A program made the position numbers and the translations under genes. From positions 1 to 64,000 of the forward strand of contig NZ_JACBXS010000018.1 of NCBI RefSeq assembly GCF_013415485.1: a DNA stretch of 64,000 nucleotides. Reading direction: 5' to 3'. Below, piece after piece: positions 1 through 6,941 of this stretch. Below the pieces are notes generated by a model, which saw nothing but the letters and a program-made list of their open reading frames with translations, searched no databases and was not told the DNA's origin. Source of the DNA: Rhabdonatronobacter sediminivivens (lineage in GTDB: Bacteria; Pseudomonadota; Alphaproteobacteria; Rhodobacterales; Rhodobacteraceae). Numbering within the stretch: position 1 is the stretch's first letter; every line of letters starts with the position of its first letter.

Positions 1-6
1 GGGACC

Positions 7-233
7 GGGAAACTGTTCCTCGGCATGCTTTCCACAAGCCCTGTCCCGGGCGACCAGCCCGGGACGCGCCCGACCCTCCCCCGGGAGGGCGCATTGCAAC
101 ATTGCAAAAAGCTCAGCGCATGGAGGGCTTGGCTGGCATAAACCGCAACAAACCCAGGGTCCCAAAGCGCCCACCCAGGGTCGGGCGCGTCCCTTCGCTC
201 CCGGTTTCGATGTAAGAACAGGAACAGTTTCCC
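7..233. repeat. Nested inverted repeats at the left edge (candidate origin or resolution site)
   Basis: Two perfect nested inverted repeats are visible: a 14-bp pair at 7-20 and 220-233, and a 17-bp pair at 61-77 and 177-193. A small hairpin (GTCCCGGGC with a 5-nt loop, 43-65) lies on the left flank, and a 10-bp direct repeat ACCCAGGGTC occurs at 152-161 and 173-182, 21 bp apart. The middle is the most AT-rich part of the first kilobase. No gene is apparent in 1-664. Lying just beyond the end of parB, the structure could be an origin, a partition element or a resolution site, but nothing in the sequence decides between these. Confidence 0.5.
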
Positions 234-340
234 TGACAGGCACTGGCCAATTTTCTTTTTCAGCAGCCTGTTAAGTGCGCCCCTCACCTGCGCCCGCGCC
301 CCGGACACCCTGCGCAAGGTGGCGCAGCGCCATTCTGGGC

Positions 341-366
341 GCCTCTGTCCCCGCGGGGACAGAGGC
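341..366. repeat. Partition-type palindrome, copy 1 (26 bp)
   Basis: A perfect 26-bp palindrome centred on the core TGTCCCCGCGGGGACA. It is the longest of six copies between 341 and 3160 and lies downstream of parB in non-coding DNA. Perfect palindromes repeated around parAB are the usual form of parS centromere sites bound by ParB; that role is inferred here. Confidence 0.7.
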
Positions 367-556
367 CCGGACCCGCCCTGACACGGATGGCACAGGCGGC
401 GCCCCTCCATGCGCACCCTCCATGCACAAGGCGCCCCCCAAGCGCAGCCGCCCTGCCCCCGCGAGGGCAAGGGCGCGCGGCCCGGAGGGGTCGCCCGCGG
501 GTTGCGCGGGCGGCAAGGGCAGCGGAACATGGCGGGGAAAGGGGGCGGGTCTGGCA

Positions 557-578
557 GCCTGTCCCCGCGGGGACAGGC
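557..578. repeat. Partition-type palindrome, copy 2 (22 bp)
   Basis: A perfect 22-bp palindrome with the same 16-bp core, in the non-coding stretch downstream of parB. The flanking bases differ from copy 1 but still pair, so each copy has its own compensatory arms. Confidence 0.7.
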
Positions 579-634
579 ACTGGCGGAAAGGTGCTGGCGG
601 GCAGGTTTGGCGGCGGGCCGCGCGGGGTGGAAAA

Positions 635-658
635 CCGCTGTCCCCGCGGGGACAGCGG
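635..658. repeat. Partition-type palindrome, copy 3 (24 bp)
   Basis: A perfect 24-bp palindrome with the same core, ending seven bases before the parB stop codon (read on the minus strand it lies just beyond the parB end). It could also act as a stem at the end of the parBA message, though there is no T tract. Confidence 0.7.
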
Positions 659-664
659 CAGCGC

Positions 665-1726
665 TCAGTCGTCGAGCTGGGCCATGAAGGCGGCCACGGC
701 AGCCTCCAGCCGGTGGCGGTCGATGGACGAGAAATCGCGCGCCATGGTCAATTCCACCTTGCCGTCACGGGCGGCGCAGCGGACTGTCCCCGCGGGGACA
801 GTGCAGCGCAGGGTGGTCTTGGCAGCGCTGCGCCCGGCGCGCGCGCTGGCCGGGCGCGTGGCCAGCCCGGTCTTGGCGGCATAGCGCAATACCTCCAGCT
901 CCTGCTCGGCGGTGGCGGGAAAGGCGGCCGCCAGACGCGCCTTCAGCCGGGTGGCGAACCCGGGGTCCGAGAGGCGCTTTTCCAGATCCAGCCCCAGCTT
1001 GCGGGGGATCGCCTCGGGGAAGCGCAGGCGGCTTTCCAGGGCGCGCAGCACGCTGGCAAAATGGCGGATGTAGCTGCGCTTCTGCCGCGCGGCGCTGGCA
1101 TAGAGCCGGGCGACGGCATCTTCGACATTGTCCACATCGGTGCCGGGGTCATCGGCATAGGCCAGCGCCAGCTGCGCCATTTCGGCAAACGAGATATCGC
1201 GCCGCACCAGGTTTTCATCGACCATGCGGCGATAGAGCGCCTCCAGTGCCTCGCCCCCGGCGACCAGGGCGGCGGGGATGCAGGCATAGGCATCATCGCC
1301 GGTTTCGGCATGCAGCGCACGATAGGCCGCCAGCCGCCGGAACCCCTGGATCAGCTCATAGCCATCATCCACGGCTTCGACCCGGATGGGGTTCGACAGG
1401 CCGATGGCGCGGATCGAGGCCTTCAGCTCCTCAAGCTCGGGGTCGGTGGTGGCGCTGCGGTCCCGGGTCAGCTTGTCGGTGCGGATACGCTCCAGCGGGA
1501 TCAGATCGGTGATCAGCCCGGCCTTTTTCAGCCGCACATGTTCATGGGCCAGCCGGTCGTTTTCGGCGCGGATGGCGGCCTCGGCGCTGGCGCGTTCGCG
1601 CAGGGCATCGGCGTTTTCGGAAATCGCCGCCGCCATGGGGCCGCGCCGGCCCTGCGGCTCGGGCCCCTCGGGGGCCGCAGGTTCGCCGCCGGGAAAGTCG
1701 ATATCGAAGACGCGCCGCTTGCTCAT
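665..1726 (-). CDS. parB: ParB-family plasmid partition protein
   Basis: Encodes 353 residues. ParB binds centromere (parS) sites and works with the ParA ATPase to segregate low-copy replicons. The ParB/Spo0J N-terminal domain is seen at about residues 85-200, including LKASIRAIGLSNPIRVEAV and the box ELIQGFRRLAAYRAL, followed by a helical HTH-rich middle. Its ATG overlaps the parA stop codon (ATGA), so the two are translationally coupled. The C-terminal part contains one copy of the palindrome, which encodes the pentapeptide VPAGT, showing that the palindrome sits inside coding sequence. Family assignment is firm; the DNA target is inferred from the palindromes. Confidence 0.9.
   Translation of the reverse strand: MSKRRVFDIDFPGGEPAAPEGPEPQGRRGPMAAAISENADALRERASAEAAIRAENDRLAHEHVRLKKAGLITDLIPLERIRTDKLTRDRSATTDPELEELKASIRAIGLSNPIRVEAVDDGYELIQGFRRLAAYRALHAETGDDAYACIPAALVAGGEALEALYRRMVDENLVRRDISFAEMAQLALAYADDPGTDVDNVEDAVARLYASAARQKRSYIRHFASVLRALESRLRFPEAIPRKLGLDLEKRLSDPGFATRLKARLAAAFPATAEQELEVLRYAAKTGLATRPASARAGRSAAKTTLRCTVPAGTVRCAARDGKVELTMARDFSSIDRHRLEAAVAAFMAQLDD
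783..802. repeat. Partition-type palindrome, copy 4, inside parB
   Basis: A perfect 20-bp palindrome with the core TGTCCCCGCGGGGACA inside the parB coding sequence. It is kept in frame and encodes VPAGT near the ParB C-terminus. Confidence 0.7.
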
Positions 1727-3027
1727 GCCTCATCCTCCAGTTGGGCCCAGGCCTCCTGGGCGTAGCCGCGAAATTCCTCATAGGCGCGGTCAAAGGTGGT
1801 GCGCGCGCGCCGCCAGGTCTCGCGCGTCATGTCACGATAGTCGATTTCATAGATCGAGGACAGGAACCGCCCCGATTGCTCCACCGCGCGGGTCATCTCG
1901 ATCGGATGTTGCGCCACCCTACCCTCGAACACCTTGTCAAAGGCTGACTTCATCGCGCGGTGCAGGTCATTGCCCTGTTCATAGCGCGTCAGCAGGAAAC
2001 GGACATCGCAGAAGGCCTTGGGCAAGCGCAGTGTCCCCGCGGGGACAAGCCCTTCGAACATGGTCAGATCCTCCAGCGCCTCGGACAATTGCCCGATGAA
2101 GGAGGTGGTGCTGTCATATTCCCAATACCCGGGCCCCGAGGGGATATACAGCATGTCGGCGGCGAAGACCGCATTCATGGACTGATAGCCGATGGCGGGC
2201 GGGCAATCGAAGATCACCAGATCATAGGCATCGGCGGGCAGCGCATCGAGATAGCGCGACACGGCGGCAAAGAACGACCATTCCGGATTCAGATGCCGGT
2301 ATTGCGCGCTGGCAAATTCCACAAAGGCGGCATTGGCGCAGGAGGGGATCAGGTCGATCGTGGGCCAGCAGGTGGGTTTGATGAAATCATTGATGCGCAG
2401 GTCATGCAGCCCCATGTCGGTGATCGCCGCCGGAAGCTTGCGCTGGGGCAGGGCGGTGCCGCTTTCGGCGCCACGGGCGGCGGCGTTCATGCGCTCGGTC
2501 TCGCGGATCAGGTCACGGGCCATGATGCCCCAGACGGTGTATTCCTCGGCCACATCCGACAGGCCCATGGAATGGCTGAGCGTGGCCTGCGGGTCGAAAT
2601 CCACCGCCAGCACGCGATAGCCGTCCAGCGCGGCGGCATGGGCGAAATGCAGCGCCACGGTGGATTTGCCCGCGCCGCCCTTGAAATTGGCGATGGCGCA
2701 GCGCAGGGCGCGCTTGTTCGCCGGGCGCGGCGGCAGCAGCGACCGGCGGTTGACCTTCAGCCGGCGGCGCAGGGCGTTGATCTCATCGAGCGAATACCAC
2801 CGCTGGCGGCCGTCTTCCTCCACCTGGCCTTGGGGCAGGCTGGGATCGGCGGCCAGACGCCCGCGCAGGGTGGACTGGTTGACCTTCAGGATCAACTCGG
2901 CCACCTCCCAGCTGGAAAACCGGCGCAGGGTCTTCTGCAGTTCGGGGGAAAAGGTCTGCTGCCGGATCCAGCCCTGCATCTTGAGCGAATGCGCCTGAAG
3001 CCGCGCCAGGTCGGTATGGGTGAACAT
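1723..3027 (-). CDS. parA: ParA-family partition ATPase with N-terminal HTH
   Basis: Encodes 434 residues. It is a Walker-type ATPase that moves ParB-bound plasmid copies over the nucleoid. The deviant Walker A motif KGGAGKST is at about residue 115, Walker A' DFDPQATLS follows, and the Walker B-like VIFDCPPAIG lies near residue 250. The first 100 residues form a MerR-like winged HTH (SSWEVAELILKVNQSTLRGR, then RWYSLDEINALRR), as in type Ib/RepA-like ParA proteins that also repress their own promoter. It is the first gene of the parA-parB operon and is transcribed away from rep. A palindrome copy inside the gene encodes VPAGT. Confidence 0.92.
   Translation of the reverse strand: MFTHTDLARLQAHSLKMQGWIRQQTFSPELQKTLRRFSSWEVAELILKVNQSTLRGRLAADPSLPQGQVEEDGRQRWYSLDEINALRRRLKVNRRSLLPPRPANKRALRCAIANFKGGAGKSTVALHFAHAAALDGYRVLAVDFDPQATLSHSMGLSDVAEEYTVWGIMARDLIRETERMNAAARGAESGTALPQRKLPAAITDMGLHDLRINDFIKPTCWPTIDLIPSCANAAFVEFASAQYRHLNPEWSFFAAVSRYLDALPADAYDLVIFDCPPAIGYQSMNAVFAADMLYIPSGPGYWEYDSTTSFIGQLSEALEDLTMFEGLVPAGTLRLPKAFCDVRFLLTRYEQGNDLHRAMKSAFDKVFEGRVAQHPIEMTRAVEQSGRFLSSIYEIDYRDMTRETWRRARTTFDRAYEEFRGYAQEAWAQLEDEA
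2032..2047. repeat. Partition-type palindrome, copy 5, inside parA
   Basis: The minimal 16-bp core TGTCCCCGCGGGGACA, perfect, within parA. The flanking bases do not pair, so 16 bp is the shared core of the family. Confidence 0.65.
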
Positions 3028-3144
3028 GCTGCCCCTCTGTCATATGCCTGTCCCGCCGGGGTCGGCGGACGCTGATTTCTGCCTGTTCCAGATTTACGCT
3101 GAATTTGCAATTTTGGCAAAAGGAAATATCATGTGGCAAACCGT

Positions 3145-3160
3145 TGTCCCCGCGGGGACA
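3145..3160. repeat. Partition-type palindrome, copy 6, upstream of parA
   Basis: The 16-bp core again, in the parA-rep intergenic region about 120 bp upstream of the parA start. It could serve as a partition site or as the operator for parAB autorepression. Confidence 0.65.
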
Positions 3161-3229
3161 GTGCCCTGTGTCGCAGCCCGCGCCACAGCCTGAGCAGGAC
3201 GCCGGGCGATTCGGGGCCTCGGCGCGGAT

Positions 3230-3311
3230 AATGGGGGACAGCCCAGGGGCCACCGCAAGATATTGGGGGACAAATCCGGCGCAATAGGGGACAGCCTCTA
3301 TGTCCCCCTAT
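3230..3311 (+). repeat. Iteron cluster ATNGGGGACA in the parA-rep intergenic region
   Basis: Three direct repeats lie at 3230-3240 (AATGGGGGACA), 3262-3272 (ATTGGGGGACA) and 3283-3293 (AATAGGGGACA). An inverted copy starts at 3301 (TGTCCCCCTA). Each carries GGGGACA, the half-site of the partition palindrome. Direct repeats upstream of an initiator gene are typical iterons bound by Rep. The 3028-3521 gap holds this cluster, palindrome copy 6, an AT-rich stretch near 3070-3135 and the rep promoter. Confidence 0.6.
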
Positions 3312-3374
3312 ACCATTGAACCCCAGATTCATCCTTCGGATTGGGGGCAGAAACCCCGCCCGGTGATTGACCGC

Positions 3375-3404
3375 TTGACAGAATCGGATTGCCGGACGCA
3401 AATA
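3375..3404 (+). promoter_or_regulatory. Possible sigma70-type promoter of rep
   Basis: A consensus -35 box TTGACA at 3375-3380 is followed after 17-18 bp by GCAAATA as a weak -10. This would give a leader of about 110 nt before rep. The call rests on the -35 box and on position alone. Confidence 0.35.
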
Positions 3405-3521
3405 GGGCAGCGCTGGCAAAGAGCGTTGTGTTAAGCGGATCTTGACCTTCCAGCGCCAGAAAGGGCCGTCAGAGCCCGACCGTCCGAGGCCGCCGTCACC
3501 GGCGCAGCAGAAAGGCACGCC

Positions 3522-4238
3522 ATGCCTGCCAACCGTGTCAGCAGCGGGACCCTGGCCCGCCCAGTCGGCCGCAATGCGGCGGCGCTGAAATATGACCTGT
3601 TGTCGGCCATGGGCGCCTTTGCCCTGGGCGCGGGCCGGGGGATGCAATGCCGGGTGTTGCGGCTGATGACCCTGCTGACAGCGCGCTACAACTGGGCGCG
3701 CGACGAACTGGCCGTGGGCCAGCGTGAGATCGCCCGGCTGTGGTCGGTGGATGAACGCACCGTCAAGCGTGAGATGGCCAAACTGCGCGCCATGGGCTGG
3801 CTGCGGCTGAAACGGCAAGGGGCGCGGGGGCGGGTCAGCGAATACGGGCTGGATATCGCGGCGGTGCTGGCGGATACGCGCTCGCATTGGGCGGCGGTCG
3901 GCCCGGATTTCGAAGACCGCATGGCAGCCCCCGAAAGCCGCGGCAATGTCGTGGCCCTGCCGGTCAGTGGCCGGGTGCCGGCACCGGAGGCGCCCCCCGC
4001 CACCGGCGATGCCAGCGAATGGGGTCTGGCGCGCGCGCTTCTCCATGCCGAGGACCCGGGGCTTTACGCCACCTGGATCGCCGCGCTGGAACGGGTGGAG
4101 CGTGCGGGCAGCCGCCTGGTCCTGCGCGCGCCAAGCCGCTTTCACGCCAGTTATGTGCTGACCCATCTGCAGGCCCGTGTCCTGCGCGCCTGCACGGCGG
4201 TGGATGACAGCATCGGCGAAATCACCGTTCAGAGTTGA
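3522..4238 (+). CDS. DnaA-like plasmid replication initiator
   Basis: Encodes 238 residues. A winged HTH covers about residues 45-112 (QREIARLWSVDERTVKREMA, then WLRLKRQG and RVSEYGLD). The C-terminal 70 residues resemble the DnaA N-terminal protein-interaction domain (YATWIAALE, SRLVLRAPSRFHASYVLTHL). There is no P-loop AAA+ domain and no DnaA domain IV, so it is not a chromosomal DnaA. The layout matches the DnaA-like replicon type known from Rhodobacterales plasmids, encoded divergently from parAB. AAAGG six bases before the ATG supports the start. It most likely opens the plasmid origin in the adjacent intergenic region. Confidence 0.78.
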   Translation: MPANRVSSGTLARPVGRNAAALKYDLLSAMGAFALGAGRGMQCRVLRLMTLLTARYNWARDELAVGQREIARLWSVDERTVKREMAKLRAMGWLRLKRQGARGRVSEYGLDIAAVLADTRSHWAAVGPDFEDRMAAPESRGNVVALPVSGRVPAPEAPPATGDASEWGLARALLHAEDPGLYATWIAALERVERAGSRLVLRAPSRFHASYVLTHLQARVLRACTAVDDSIGEITVQS

Positions 4239-4262
4239 TCCGGCCCTTGCCGCTGGCACCCA

Positions 4263-4315
4263 GGCGCCCCCATGGCGCGCAAGGGTGGGCGGGTGGGGCG
4301 CGCCATGGGGGCGCC
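4263..4315. terminator. Bidirectional hairpin between rep and the convergent HTH gene
   Basis: A perfect 18-bp inverted repeat (4263-4280 with 4298-4315) with a 17-nt loop fills the gap between two convergent genes. T tracts are short, so termination in either direction is inferred from symmetry and position. Confidence 0.6.
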
Positions 4316-4329
4316 TTTGCGGCCCGGGT

Positions 4330-5409
4330 TCAGCGCTGCCGCTGCAGGGCGGCGCGCCACATGCGGAAGCGGCCCTGTCCGGTGACTTCGGTGATCAGGC
4401 CGCGGGCTTCCATCCAGGCCAGGTTGCGCTGGACGGCGGCGCGGCTGGCGCCGGTCAGCGCCTCGGCCATGGGGGCCGAGACCAGCGGCCATTCCGCCAG
4501 CACCCGCGCCAGCGCCGGGGGGGTGCGCCCGGACAGCGGCGCCATCACCCGTTGGGCCCGGGCGCTCCATTCCGCCACCTGATCCAGCGCGCGCAGGGCG
4601 GCCAGGGTTGCGGCCTCCATCCCCGAAAGCCAGGCCTCCAACCGCGCGGCGGGGGCGCCGCTGGCGCGCAGGCCGCGTGCCCCACCCAGGGCGAGCGGCG
4701 CGAAGACCGCGCCCGCGCCTCCGTGCAGCCCGGCGGTGGCGGCCAGCCGCGCGGCGGTCACCGCAGCCTCCAGCCGGTCGCCGGGCTGGCCCAGCCCCGC
4801 CAGCGCCCAGAGGTGATAGCCCATGCAGGCGCGGGTGATCGGGTGCAGCGCCTCGGCGGTGCGCAGGGCCTCCAGCCAGGCGGCGCTGCGGGTGCGCAGG
4901 CTGTCCGGCGCCACCTCAGGGCCGGGGGTGTCCGGGTCATGGCGGCCCAGGAACCCGGCCAGCGCCGTTTCGCTGTCCATGTCCGGCCCCGGCCCCCCCG
5001 AAAGCCGCCGCACCGCCCAGCCCACCCGCGCCAGCGCGGCGGCATCGGTCTGCACCCCCGCCAGCCGCAACCCCACCCAGAGCGCCAGCCGGTCCGGGGC
5101 CACGCGGTCGCCGCTGAACCAGCTCAGGTCCGCAGCCTCCAGCAGGGCCAGCCGGTGGCGCCAGCCTTCGGGGCCCTGATGCAGGCGATCATCCAGCGCC
5201 CCCAGCCGGGCCGCCACCCGCGCCAGCGCGGCCGCCTGCGCGGCCTCGGCCTGCGCCCAGTCTTCCGGGTGGGCGGGATCGGTCCGGGGCGCGCGGGGCA
5301 GGGGGGGCAGCGGGCCGGGATCATCTTCGGGGGGGGCGGGCAGGAACCACAGGTCAGCCTCATCCTGTGGGGCGAAGTCTGCGTTCCAGTCTGTGGGGTT
5401 GCGGGCCAT
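4330..5409 (-). CDS. HTH protein of the RHE_PE00001 / DUF1612 type
   Basis: Encodes 359 residues. From memory of the family, the C-terminal about 65 residues match the HTH domain of RHE_PE00001-like plasmid proteins: a block PLVSAPMAEALTGASRAAV, then ARGLITEVTGQGRFRMW. The middle shows a DUF1612-like stretch (ALDDRLHQGPEGWRHRLA). The N-terminus is proline- and acid-rich. Proteins of this family are common on alphaproteobacterial plasmids and have no settled function; they look like DNA-binding proteins. It is convergent with rep and shares the hairpin with it. No strong ribosome site is seen before the ATG. Confidence 0.6.
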   Translation of the reverse strand: MARNPTDWNADFAPQDEADLWFLPAPPEDDPGPLPPLPRAPRTDPAHPEDWAQAEAAQAAALARVAARLGALDDRLHQGPEGWRHRLALLEAADLSWFSGDRVAPDRLALWVGLRLAGVQTDAAALARVGWAVRRLSGGPGPDMDSETALAGFLGRHDPDTPGPEVAPDSLRTRSAAWLEALRTAEALHPITRACMGYHLWALAGLGQPGDRLEAAVTAARLAATAGLHGGAGAVFAPLALGGARGLRASGAPAARLEAWLSGMEAATLAALRALDQVAEWSARAQRVMAPLSGRTPPALARVLAEWPLVSAPMAEALTGASRAAVQRNLAWMEARGLITEVTGQGRFRMWRAALQRQR

Positions 5410-5532
5410 CTGCGCAGAATAGGCCGGTTTTGCGCCGTTCCCAAGGGGTTTTGTGCGCCCGCAGTCTGGTGCATGATGTCAGAGTTGCCCGGTCCCGCCG
5501 GGCCGCGCCGGGCTCCTGTGCGCGCAGCTGTG

Positions 5533-5590
5533 CATTTTGTGTGCAATATGGGAGTTGACCATTTCGTGTGCAGTGCAAAAGCTGTCAACT
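5533..5590. promoter_or_regulatory. Direct and inverted repeats upstream of the RND operon
   Basis: Two 13-bp direct repeats, CATTTTGTGTGCA (5533-5545) and CATTTCGTGTGCA (5560-5572), are spaced 27 bp apart. An inverted pair AGTTGAC (5553-5559) and GTCAACT (5584-5590) frames the second. They lie between the divergent HTH gene and the efflux operon and look like operator sites. No binding protein can be named. Confidence 0.45.
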
Positions 5591-5658
5591 GTCCGGCTTT
5601 GTGCTACGTCTGACAGCCTGTGAATATCATTTGCGGAACCAATGGGCAGGGGATTGCC

Positions 5659-6873
5659 ATGAAATCGATCAGGCTTCTGGCCGTGTCGGTGGCGTTGATC
5701 GCCCTGGCGCTGGCGGGCTGGGCGGTGTTCCTTCCGGCCTCGCACCCCGTTCTGGACCGCGCGGGGCTGCTGGCGCCGATGAAGGCCATGGGCCTGCCGA
5801 TCCCCGAGGCGGAGAACGGCGCGGAGGGTGGCCCGTCCTTTGGCGGCGGCGGTGGTGTGCGGGTGGTCGCGCAGGAGGTCGGCCTCGTCGAGGCCGATGA
5901 CCGTCTGGGCGCCATCGGCACCGCCGAGGCCCGACGCACCGTGTCCCTGACGCCCGAAGTCTCGGGGCGGCTGGAGGTGGTTTCGGTCGACTCCGGTGAC
6001 TGGGTGGAGGCGGGCGCGGTGATCGCGCAGCTGGATGCCGAGGCGCAGGAACTGGCCATGGACCGCGCCCGCCTGCGTCTGCAGGACGCCCGCACCCGCG
6101 CCGACCGCGTGGCCCGCCTGCGTGAAAGCGGCACCGCCACCGAGGTCCAGATCCAGGAGGCCGATCTGGCGCTGAACCAGGCCGAGCTGGACCTGCGCGA
6201 TGCCGAATTCGAACTGCGCCGCCGCCAGATTGTTGCGCCGGTTTCCGGCTGGATCGGGCTGATTGCGCTGGAACCGGGCAACCAGGTCAGTGCCGGGACC
6301 GAGATCGCCCGGCTGGATGACCGCAGCACCCTGCTGGTGGAATTCAACGTGCCGGAACGGTTTGTGGGGCTGGTCGGCCCCGGCGATGCGCTGGAGGTCA
6401 GCCCCCTGTCGCGCCCGCAGGAACGGGTCGAAGGGCGCATCCGTGCCGTTGCCGCGCGCGTGGATCAGGACAACCGCACCCTGCGCATTCAGGGAGAGAT
6501 CGCCAACCCCGATGACCGGCTGCGCCCCGGCATGGCGTTCCGCATTTCCGTCATCCTGCCCGGCGCGGCCTATCCGGCGGTGGACCCGCTGTCGATCCAG
6601 TGGGACCGGCGCGGCGCCTTTGTCTGGGCGCTCGATGACGAAGGCCGCGCCCGCCGCGTGGGGATAGAGATCGTCCAGCGCCGCGATGATGCGGTGTTGC
6701 TGCGCGCCGATCTGGAGGAAGGCCAGCGCGTGGTGCTGGAAGGGGTGCAGAACCTGCGCCCCGGCGCCGAGGTTGCGGTGGATGAGCTGATCACCCCCGC
6801 CGCGCCCGGCGCGGGGGATCTGCTGACCCGGCGCACCGAACAGGCCGAGGAAGAAGCCAGCCCTGATATCTGA
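5659..6873 (+). CDS. RND efflux periplasmic adaptor (membrane fusion protein)
   Basis: Encodes 404 residues. An N-terminal hydrophobic segment (residues 5-22) anchors or exports it. Then come a biotinyl-lipoyl half-motif (LEVVSVDSGDWVEAGAVIAQ), a short alpha-helical hairpin (LRLQDARTRADRVARLRESG), the second lipoyl half (IVAPVSGWIGLI) and beta-barrel and membrane-proximal domains. It would join the inner-membrane pump encoded next to an outer-membrane channel, which is not encoded here. The ATG at 5659 is preferred over the upstream GTG at 5620 because GCAGGGG precedes it and the signal segment then starts properly. Confidence 0.9.
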   Translation: MKSIRLLAVSVALIALALAGWAVFLPASHPVLDRAGLLAPMKAMGLPIPEAENGAEGGPSFGGGGGVRVVAQEVGLVEADDRLGAIGTAEARRTVSLTPEVSGRLEVVSVDSGDWVEAGAVIAQLDAEAQELAMDRARLRLQDARTRADRVARLRESGTATEVQIQEADLALNQAELDLRDAEFELRRRQIVAPVSGWIGLIALEPGNQVSAGTEIARLDDRSTLLVEFNVPERFVGLVGPGDALEVSPLSRPQERVEGRIRAVAARVDQDNRTLRIQGEIANPDDRLRPGMAFRISVILPGAAYPAVDPLSIQWDRRGAFVWALDDEGRARRVGIEIVQRRDDAVLLRADLEEGQRVVLEGVQNLRPGAEVAVDELITPAAPGAGDLLTRRTEQAEEEASPDI

Positions 6874-6941
6874 CCCCGATATCTGCCGCCCCGGTTTGCG
6901 CCCCGGTTTCTCGGCCCCATACCGCCCGCATGGAGACGCCC

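Noticed and set aside
271..884. Overlapping open frames on both strands with repeated CPRGD or VPAGT peptides
   Set aside because: They come from reading the partition palindromes in several frames of very GC-rich non-coding DNA; there are no ribosome sites or domains.
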